Below the pieces are notes generated by a model. The model was given only the letters and a program-made list of their open reading frames with translations. It was not told where the DNA came from and did not search any database. A stretch of DNA of 6,396 nucleotides from an uncultured Actinomycetes bacterium (lineage in GTDB: Bacteria; Actinomycetota; Thermoleophilia; Gaiellales; F1-60-MAGs149): contig CAINDT010000274.1 in NCBI GenBank assembly GCA_903847495.1, forward strand, positions 1 through 6,396. The letters are read 5' to 3'. Below, one piece after another: positions 1 to 6,396 of this stretch. Made by a program: the position numbers and the translations under genes. Within the stretch, counting starts at the first letter, position 1. Each line of letters begins with the position of its first letter.

Positions 1-899
1 ACGGCGCGCAGGTGCGCATCGTCGGTGCCGCAGCAGCCGCCGAGGATCGACAGTCCGTGCTCTTTGCCCGTCGCGATCAGCTCGGCTGCGAACGTCGCGG
101 GCGACGAGGCGTCAATCTCGTCCCGCCCGTCGAGCTCCTCCGGCGACAGCGCTGACGCGTTGGCGAACAGACCGATCGCGCGGTCGCCGATCGGCTCGGC
201 GTCCAACGCCTCGCCGGCGATCGTGGGGTGCACGCAGTTGAGTGCGTAGCCAAGCGGCGGGCGCTTGGTGCCGTTGTCGACGCGATCGACGAACTCGCGT
301 AGCGGCGTCTCGTCGAGCAGCGTGCCGTCGGGGCGCACCACGACACCGACGATGTACGGCAGCGTCGAAGCAGCGAGAGCGCGACTGATGCCCAACGCCT
401 CCTCCGCGTTCGGCAGCGTGCCGGCGATCAGCACATCCACACCGGCGGTCTCGAGCTCCTCGACCTGCGCGCGCATCTCGGTCTGCGCCACCTCGGCGCT
501 CGGCGCGATGTCGCCGCCGTAGCCGTCGCCAAGCGGGCCTACCAACCCACCGATGATGACGGTGCCGCCACGCTCGGCCTCCGTGTGCCGCAGGTCGCGG
601 AGCATCCGCGCGTTCTCGGCGTTGAGGTCGCGATCGCTGAAGCGCGAGCGCGCCACGCGCAGCGGATGTGCACGCCACGTGTCGGTCTGCAGCAGCACGG
701 GCAGGCCAGCGTCGAGGCCGATGTCGAGATAGCCGCGATGGATCTCCCAGAGCGCCGGCTGCCAGCGGCTGTCAGTGACAAGCGCGCCGATTCCGACCTC
801 GGGGTCGAACTCGATCCCGGGCGTGCGGCGCAGGCGCTCGAAGATCGACGCCTCGCTCAGCACCGGCCCGGTGCGCAGAACCTCCTCGACGGTCGGCAT
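1..899 (-). CDS. Homocysteine S-methyltransferase family protein (3' end beyond window)
   Basis: The 299 visible residues fit a Zn-dependent, cobalamin-independent homocysteine S-methyltransferase barrel, which moves a methyl group from a donor such as S-methylmethionine to a thiol. The family's zinc-binding cysteines are present: Cys222 in NCVHP, and Cys289-Cys290 in GGCCGT. GGCCGT normally lies close to the C-terminus, so probably only one or two dozen residues are missing at the left edge. The ATG at 899 is the first possible start because an in-frame TAG lies only three codons upstream (909-911). No Shine-Dalgarno is visible; instead TAGACT sits 6 nt before the ATG. It is a divergent member: the usual N-terminal DGxxGT-like motif reads SEASIFERL, and the mid-barrel 'ET' position reads AGTLPN. 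The family call is secure, but the methyl donor and acceptor cannot be read from the sequence. Confidence 0.9.
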   Translation of the reverse strand, partial: MPTVEEVLRTGPVLSEASIFERLRRTPGIEFDPEVGIGALVTDSRWQPALWEIHRGYLDIGLDAGLPVLLQTDTWRAHPLRVARSRFSDRDLNAENARMLRDLRHTEAERGGTVIIGGLVGPLGDGYGGDIAPSAEVAQTEMRAQVEELETAGVDVLIAGTLPNAEEALGISRALAASTLPYIVGVVVRPDGTLLDETPLREFVDRVDNGTKRPPLGYALNCVHPTIAGEALDAEPIGDRAIGLFANASALSPEELDGRDEIDASSPATFAAELIATGKEHGLSILGGCCGTDDAHLRA

Positions 900-905
900 C
901 GCGCC

Positions 906-911
906 AGTCTA
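906..911 (-). promoter_or_regulatory. -10-like box TAGACT of a probable leaderless promoter
   Basis: On the minus strand TAGACT is followed by 6 nt (GGCGCG) and then the ATG at 899. It fits the TANNNT consensus, and the spacing would place transcription initiation at or next to the start codon. No Shine-Dalgarno lies between. The hexamer 17 nt upstream (TACGTG) is a poor -35. The first three bases are also the in-frame TAG that fixes the gene's start. Inferred from sequence only. Confidence 0.5.
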
Positions 912-932
912 GTTGGACGCGATGGGCACACG

Positions 933-938
933 TACACT
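933..938 (+). promoter_or_regulatory. -10-like box TACACT of a probable leaderless promoter
   Basis: TACACT fits TANNNT and is followed by 6 nt (GCCGCC) and the ATG at 945, with no Shine-Dalgarno between. This is the layout of leaderless actinobacterial genes. A possible -35, TTGGAC at 913-918, is only 14 nt away, which is shorter than ideal. The expected -35 zone overlaps the -10 box of the divergent methyltransferase gene, so the two promoters would lie back to back. Confidence 0.5.
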
Positions 939-944
939 GCCGCC

Positions 945-1301
945 ATGGCACTCAACGTCCTCGGCACACCGCTCGAAGCCTGCTCGCTTGACCCGATGAC
1001 CGGGTACTACCGCAACGGTTGCTGCGACACGGGCAGCGAGGACAAGGGCGTCCACATCGTCTGCGCGATCATGACCGCGGAGTTCCTGGCCTTCTCGCGC
1101 GAGCGCGGCAACGACCTGACGATGCCGATCGAGATGTTCGACTTCCCCGGCCTCAAACCGGGCGACCGCTGGTGCCTCTGCGCAGACCGCTGGCGCGAGG
1201 CGAAGGATGCCGGCTGTGCGCCCGACATCGTGCTCGAGGCAACGCACGCACGCATGCTCGAGTGGGCCACGCTCGACGAGCTGCGCGGCGACGACGCCTA
1301 G
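945..1301 (+). CDS. DUF2237 family protein
   Basis: This 118-residue protein matches DUF2237, a family of unknown biochemical function, along its whole length. Family-typical stretches are NVLGTPLEACSLDPMTG at the N-terminus, RNGCCDTG near residue 25, CAIMTAEFLAFS at 40-51, GNDLTMP at 55-61, FPGLKPGDRWCLCADRW at 67-83 and VLEATH at 96-101. There are seven cysteines (13, 26, 27, 40, 77, 79, 91), suggesting metal binding or redox chemistry, though this is inference. No signal peptide or membrane segment is visible, so it should be cytosolic. The frame stays open upstream to 585, but the family homology begins at the ATG at 945, which also has the leaderless -10 spacing. It stands alone: divergent from the methyltransferase and convergent with the flavoprotein gene, sharing stop-codon bases with the latter. 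Confidence 0.9.
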   Translation: MALNVLGTPLEACSLDPMTGYYRNGCCDTGSEDKGVHIVCAIMTAEFLAFSRERGNDLTMPIEMFDFPGLKPGDRWCLCADRWREAKDAGCAPDIVLEATHARMLEWATLDELRGDDA

Positions 1302-1954
1302 CGGGAGAAGCGCTTGCCGTACTCGGCGACGGGCTTCGGCACCTTCACGCCCTTGGGGAGATCGGGCGCTGGAATCGGCGCACCCACGGCCTGCGCGATC
1401 GGGATCACGCCCGTCCACGTCGCGGCCCATTCCTCAGCGTCCTCGGGGTAGTTGCCGGGCGGACCGGTGCGGATCTTCGCGCTGGCCTCGTCGAGTGGCA
1501 GCGCGAGGATGCTCGTGGCCTTCAGCTGCTGGCGCGTCGGCGGCTTCGTGTCGGCCCAGCGGCCAGGGACGAGCTGGTCGGTGAGCGCCTCGAGGGCCAC
1601 CAGCTTCTCGGCCGGCTCGTTGATGAGGCGGGCCTGCCCGAGCACGACGACGGAGCGGTAATTGATCGACTGGTCGAACACCGCGCGCGCCAGCACGACG
1701 CCGTCGACGAGGGTGACGGTCACGCAGCACTGCACGCCCTCGGCCAGACGCTTCATCATCCGACTCGCCGCCGAGCCGTGCAGGTAGAGCACGTCGCCAA
1801 CGCGGGCGTGGAGCGAGGGGATCACGTACGGCTGGCCGTCGACCTCGAAGCCGATATGGCAGAGGATCGCCTCGTCGAGGATGGCGTCGATGGTGGGGCG
1901 GTCGTAGTGCCCGCGCTTGGGCAGGCGCTTGACCTTGGTGCGCTTGGTGGCCAT
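1298..1954 (-). CDS. Pyridoxamine 5'-phosphate oxidase-fold flavoprotein
   Basis: The 218-residue protein belongs to the pyridoxamine 5'-phosphate oxidase-like split-barrel group (Pyridox_ox_2 / NimA-like). These proteins usually bind FMN, or a related flavin cofactor, and act in the cytosol. Recognisable segments are the N-terminal RGHYDRPTIDAILDEA (14-29), HIGFEVDGQPYVIPSLHAR (33-51), LYLHGSAASRM (56-66), VTVTLVDGVVLARAVFDQSINYRSV (78-102, the usual core) and LDEASAKIRTGPP (154-166). The substrate cannot be assigned; a true pyridoxine oxidase role is not supported. It starts 9 nt after the moeA stop, so it could be read from the formate dehydrogenase transcript, but no Shine-Dalgarno is visible and a TANNNT box lies 6 nt upstream. 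Its stop overlaps that of the converging DUF2237 gene. A functional link to the molybdoenzyme genes is not shown. Confidence 0.88.
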   Translation of the reverse strand: MATKRTKVKRLPKRGHYDRPTIDAILDEAILCHIGFEVDGQPYVIPSLHARVGDVLYLHGSAASRMMKRLAEGVQCCVTVTLVDGVVLARAVFDQSINYRSVVVLGQARLINEPAEKLVALEALTDQLVPGRWADTKPPTRQQLKATSILALPLDEASAKIRTGPPGNYPEDAEEWAATWTGVIPIAQAVGAPIPAPDLPKGVKVPKPVAEYGKRFSR

Positions 1955-1960
1955 GGCCGG

Positions 1961-1966
1961 AGCCTA
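1961..1966 (-). promoter_or_regulatory. -10-like box TAGGCT before the flavoprotein gene
   Basis: On the minus strand TAGGCT is followed by CCGGCC and the ATG at 1954, the same 6-nt spacing as at the two divergent genes near 900-945. Its first three bases are the moeA stop codon, so the TA could be a by-product of that stop. No convincing -35 is seen. Operon-internal genes fdhD and moeA lack a TANNNT at this position, which gives the match some weight as an internal leaderless promoter. Confidence 0.35.
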
Positions 1967-3136
1967 GCGATCGCGCAGCAGGAAAGCCGGCACGGTCGTG
2001 CCCGCCGCGATCCCCGGGCCGGGCGGCACGACGATGTAGCCGTCGGCCTGCGCCAACGAGTGGAGCGCGGCGGCCCGCCGCGACAGCGGTGTGGCGTGCA
2101 GTTGATGCTCGGCCCCGGCGGCAAAACGCACGGCGACCATGCACTCGGAGTCGTCGCGCCCGCCGGCGTCGCCGTCGAGCACCACTGCCACCGACGACCG
2201 CTCCGCCGGGCGGCCGACGAGATCGCACAGCAGCGGGTGGGCGAAGAGCTCGTACGTGAAGGCCGCCGAGACGGGATATCCGGGAACGCCGATCACCGGC
2301 GTCGTACCCACCACGGCGAGCAGCACCGGGTGCCCCGGCCGCACGGCCACGCCATCGACGGCGATGTCGCCGAGTTCGGCCAGGACGTTGCGCGAGTGAT
2401 CGCGGCGGCCGCGCGACGAGCCGGCGACAAGCAAGACGAGATCGTTCTGCAGGACGGCGCGCATCACCTCCTCGCCGAGGCGATGGGGATCGTCGGGAAT
2501 GCGGGGATGAATCGTCGGCACGGCGCCGTCGGCAGCAGCCTGCGCCGCGAGCATCGGGCAGTTGGAGTCGATCGTGTGATGCGCCTCGAGCGGCTCACCA
2601 GGCGAGCGCAGCTCGTCGCCCGTCGGGATCACCGCCACGCGTGGTCGGCGGCGCACCTCGACGGTCGTGTGGCCAGCGGCGGCCAGCAGACCGACATCAA
2701 AGGGCGAGAGCGCGTGACCCGACTGCAGCAGGATCTCCCCCACCGGCACGTCCTCCCCGGGCGGGCGTACGTCGGCACCCGCAACAACGGCCACAGCGAC
2801 GTGTGCACCGGCGCCGTCGATTGCAACCTGCTCGCGACGGACGACGGCATCGAAGCCGTCGGGGATCGGTGCGCCGGTGTCGAGTGGTGCGAAGTCACTG
2901 CCAGCGATCAGCGTGGGTGCACCGCTGGTGTCAGCGGCGCGCACGGCGATCCCGTCCATCGCGGCGACGCGCACCGGGGGCACCGCACGGGCCGCCGCGA
3001 CGTCGGCGGCGAGTATGCGCCCCGCGGCGTCCGCGACACCGACGGCCTCGGCGGCGAGCGGCGCGAGCCAGCCGGCCTCGGCGAGCGCAGCGAGCCAGCG
3101 GATGCGCGCCTCGCGCGGTGTCGGCTCGGCACTCAC
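1964..3136 (-). CDS. moeA: MoeA-type molybdopterin molybdenumtransferase
   Basis: MoeA inserts molybdate (or tungstate) into adenylylated molybdopterin, the last shared step of molybdenum cofactor synthesis. The 390 residues match the usual length for a single MoeA. Visible motifs in order are PPVRVAAMDG (53-62), DTGAPIPDGFDAVVRREQ (86-103), RPPGEDV (124-130), IPTGDEL (170-176), DSN (190-192), the MoCF-binding-fold segment VAGSSRGRRDHS (237-248), RPGHP (266-270) and GVPGYPVSA (283-291); a C-terminal MoeA_C domain ends LAQADGYIVVPPGPG. The GSSxGxxD and GYP forms, in place of the common GGxSxGxxD and GNP, resemble the MoeA branch often fused to a periplasmic-binding-protein domain, but no such fusion is present. 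The GTG start overlaps the fdhD TGA as GTGA, implying translational coupling. Its place beside formate dehydrogenase genes suggests it supplies cofactor to that enzyme. Confidence 0.92.
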   Translation of the reverse strand: MSAEPTPREARIRWLAALAEAGWLAPLAAEAVGVADAAGRILAADVAAARAVPPVRVAAMDGIAVRAADTSGAPTLIAGSDFAPLDTGAPIPDGFDAVVRREQVAIDGAGAHVAVAVVAGADVRPPGEDVPVGEILLQSGHALSPFDVGLLAAAGHTTVEVRRRPRVAVIPTGDELRSPGEPLEAHHTIDSNCPMLAAQAAADGAVPTIHPRIPDDPHRLGEEVMRAVLQNDLVLLVAGSSRGRRDHSRNVLAELGDIAVDGVAVRPGHPVLLAVVGTTPVIGVPGYPVSAAFTYELFAHPLLCDLVGRPAERSSVAVVLDGDAGGRDDSECMVAVRFAAGAEHQLHATPLSRRAAALHSLAQADGYIVVPPGPGIAAGTTVPAFLLRDR

Positions 3137-3993
3137 GCCTGGCCGACGTCGATCCGCTCGGTATGGGCGTAGACGTTGCAGCGATCGTCGCGCAGGAAGC
3201 CGACGAGCGTGACGCCGAGGCGCTTGGCGGCATCGACGGCGATGCTCGACGGCGCACCGACAGCCGCCAAGATCGGAATGCCGGCGACCGCAGCCTTCTG
3301 CACCAGCTCGAAGCCCGCGCGGCCGGAGACGAGGGCGACGTAGCCGTTGAGTGGCGTCTCACCGTGCATCAGCCGTGCGCCGATCGCCTTGTCCATCGCG
3401 TTGTGACGACCGATGTCCTCGCGCAATTCGACCAGCTTGCCGTCAGGCGTGAAGAGCCCCGTAGCGTGGATGCCGCCCGTGCGATCGAACTGGCGCTGCT
3501 TGGCACGCAGCGTCTCGGGCAGCTCGAGCAGCGTCTCGAACGAGACCACCGGCCCCTCCGGGATCACACGGCAGGCGACCTCGATCATGTCGATCGACGC
3601 CTTGCCACACACGCCGCAGCTCGACGACGCGAACATGTTGCGCTGCAGACCAGCCGCATCAAACGGCTTGCGCAGGCGCACGCTGAGGACGTTGTACTGC
3701 TGCGACGCGTCCTCGACGTCCTCGCAGTAGCGAATGTCGGCGATCTCGTGGTTGTCGGCAACGAGGCCCTCGGTAAGCAGGAAGCCGGCCGCGAGCTCGA
3801 AGTCGGCGCCCGGCGTGCGCATCGTCACCGCGACCTGCGTGAAGGCCTCCCCTGGTCCGCCCACGCGGATCTCGAGCGGCTCTTCACCCGCCACGCGATC
3901 GCGCTTCTCGACCGGCTTCTCCCCACGGGCGAGCCGGAGCACGCCCACCTCGGCGGAAGGCCCGGCGAGCGGTGGTCGCTCGGCGGTGCCCAT
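3133..3993 (-). CDS. fdhD: Formate dehydrogenase accessory sulfurtransferase FdhD
   Basis: FdhD passes sulfur from a cysteine desulfurase to the Mo/W-bis-MGD cofactor of formate dehydrogenase, and without it the enzyme is inactive. The 286 residues are full length. The sulfur-carrying CxxC loop is intact in SSCGVCG (Cys126 and Cys129). Other family segments are GFLLTEGL (70-77), TGGIHATGLF (172-181), EDIGRHNAMDKAIG (192-205), SGRAGFELVQKAA (223-235), GAPSSIAVDAA (246-256) and a C-terminal LVGFLRDDRCNVY (263-275). The ATG at 3993 lies 4 nt after the stop of the Fe-S subunit gene, with only a weak AG-rich stretch as ribosome binding site. The first 30 or so residues are poorly conserved, so a slightly later start is possible. 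Its 3' end overlaps moeA by GTGA. It strongly implies that a formate dehydrogenase catalytic chain exists in this organism. Confidence 0.96.
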   Translation of the reverse strand: MGTAERPPLAGPSAEVGVLRLARGEKPVEKRDRVAGEEPLEIRVGGPGEAFTQVAVTMRTPGADFELAAGFLLTEGLVADNHEIADIRYCEDVEDASQQYNVLSVRLRKPFDAAGLQRNMFASSSCGVCGKASIDMIEVACRVIPEGPVVSFETLLELPETLRAKQRQFDRTGGIHATGLFTPDGKLVELREDIGRHNAMDKAIGARLMHGETPLNGYVALVSGRAGFELVQKAAVAGIPILAAVGAPSSIAVDAAKRLGVTLVGFLRDDRCNVYAHTERIDVGQA

Positions 3994-3997
3994 CGCT

Positions 3998-4932
3998 CTA
4001 CTTCTTCGCCCCGTCGCGCGCCTGAGCGTGCTGGAACCCGAAGCGGCCCTTGATGCAGAGGTTGCCGTGCGTGATCGAGTGCTCCGGCGGGCTCGTCACC
4101 TTGACGATCGAGTTGTCCTGCACGTGCAGCTCGAGGTTGCACCCGACGCCGCAGTAGGTGCAGATCGTCGTGGTGACCGTCTGCTCCTCCTCGCGCCACT
4201 CGCCCTCCTCGCGGAGGTCGTGCTCGCTCTTGAACATCAGGGCGCCCGTCGGGCAGACCTGGATGCAGTTGCCGCAGTAGACGCAGGCAGACTCGGGAAG
4301 CGGGACGACGAACTCGGTCGAGATGCGGGCATCGAAGCCACGGCCGGCGACGCTAATCGCGAACGTGTTCTGCCACTGCTCACCGCACGCGTCGACGCAC
4401 TTGTAACAGAGGATGCACTTCGAGTAGTCGCGCATGTAGAGCTCGTTGTCGATTTTCTTGCCCTGGTAGACCGTGGCGGCCAGCTGGCCGTCGGTCTCGG
4501 CGCTGTGGCCGGCGCGATGGTGGTCGCGATGCGTGTCTGGCGGGGCCTGCGGACCGAACTTCTCGGGCCGGGCCTCGTACGCCTCGAGGTACTCCGGGGC
4601 GACAGACGTCGTGGACAGGTCCACGCTGGAGGCGAGCAGCTCGAGCACCATGCGGCGGCTCGCGCGGACGCGCTCCGAGTTCGTATGCACCTTCATGCCC
4701 GGCTCGGCCTTGCGCGAGCACGACGGCTGGAGGACACGCGCGCCCTCGACCTCGACGACGCAGACGCGACACGCGTTCTTCGGCTGCAGCGTCTCGCCGA
4801 AGCACAGGGTCGGCGTCTCGGTGCCGACCTTCGTGATCGCGTCGAGCAGCGTCTGGCCCTCGAAGACCTTGACGGCCTGGCCGTCGACCTCGAGCTCGAC
4901 CATCCGCTTGGGGGTCATCATCACGGGATCGC

Positions 4933-4936
<4 letters not shown>
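3998..4936 (-). CDS. Multi-[Fe-S] formate dehydrogenase subunit: FdhA N-terminal half without catalytic domain
   Basis: This 312-residue protein reads as the electron-transfer front of a long FdhA. Residues 12-100 are a NuoG/HoxU-type [2Fe-2S] ferredoxin domain with ligands Cys45, 56, 59 and 73. Residues 171-240 are a double [4Fe-4S] ferredoxin with Cys174/177/180/184 and Cys218/221/224/228. Residues 254-300 are the [4Fe-4S] module that opens Mo/W-bis-MGD enzymes (Cys259/262/266, Cys294, then the conserved Lys296 of CIKGR). The chain then stops at a TAG 12 residues after GRFGF, so the roughly 600-residue molybdopterin domain is missing. The His-Cys [4Fe-4S] ligands normally found between the first two domains are also absent: residues 74-173 contain no cysteine. 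The GTG at 4936 is preferred because a strong GGGAGGTG precedes it; the frame is open further upstream, but that overlaps the diaphorase coding sequence. Likely role: passing electrons from formate to the diaphorase subunit. Confidence 0.88.

Positions 4937-6396
<1,460 letters not shown>

Noticed and set aside
585..944. An upstream extension of the DUF2237 frame to 585
   Set aside because: This region is antisense to the methyltransferase gene and has no DUF2237 similarity. Homology starts at the ATG at 945.
1280..1320. A bidirectional terminator between the convergent genes
   Set aside because: There is no intergenic space, and I could not find a convincing GC-rich hairpin followed by a T-run on either strand.
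1019..3172. A 717-codon plus-strand open frame, and others at 2641-4053 and 3734-5002
   Set aside because: They run antisense to the flavoprotein, moeA, fdhD and Fe-S genes, which all have clear family motifs. Their translations are Arg/Ala/Gly/His-rich with no recognisable domain, as expected for shadow frames in GC-rich DNA.
3994..4000. The TAG ending the Fe-S subunit as a recoded stop that reads into a catalytic domain
   Set aside because: The next codons fall into the start of fdhD in another frame, and no molybdopterin domain is encoded in any frame. Selenocysteine recoding would need UGA, and nothing suggests UAG recoding.

Overview
The window is a gene-dense, GC-rich bacterial chromosome segment. 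The base composition, GTG starts, four-base GTGA overlaps between genes, and -10-like boxes placed 6 nt before ATG starts suggest an actinobacterium in the broad sense. A deep-branching, Thermoleophilia-type lineage is possible, but this is inference and no marker gene fixes the taxonomy. There are seven protein genes, two of them cut by the window edges. I see no RNA gene, insertion sequence, CRISPR array or long repeat. No gene-free stretch exceeds 45 bases.

Positions 6396 down to 1298 (minus strand) hold a compact gene cluster built around a molybdenum/tungsten-dependent, NAD-linked formate dehydrogenase. In order of transcription it contains: (1) a diaphorase subunit fusing a NuoE-like [2Fe-2S] domain to a NuoF-like FMN/NADH/[4Fe-4S] domain (5' end outside the window); (2) a 312-residue iron-sulfur protein equal to the N-terminal part of a long FdhA, ending just after the [4Fe-4S] module of the Mo/W-bis-MGD family; (3) FdhD, the sulfurtransferase needed for active formate dehydrogenase; (4) a MoeA-type molybdenum insertase; (5) a pyridoxamine-phosphate-oxidase-fold flavoprotein. 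The first four are linked by two GTGA overlaps and one 4-nt gap. The fifth follows after 9 nt and may have its own start signal.

Positions 1301 down to 1 hold two unrelated housekeeping-type genes. A DUF2237 gene on the plus strand converges on the flavoprotein gene so tightly that the two stop codons share one CTAG. A homocysteine S-methyltransferase-family gene on the minus strand diverges from the DUF2237 gene across 45 bp and runs off the left edge near its C-terminus. Both appear to be leaderless, each with a TANNNT box exactly 6 nt before its ATG.

The most interesting point is the formate dehydrogenase. The large catalytic molybdopterin domain normally continuous with the FdhA N-terminus is absent, and fdhD starts 4 nt after the stop. 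The Fe-S protein also lacks the His-Cys [4Fe-4S] ligand motif usual between its first two domains. Either the enzyme is split, with the catalytic chain encoded elsewhere, or FdhA has been truncated.
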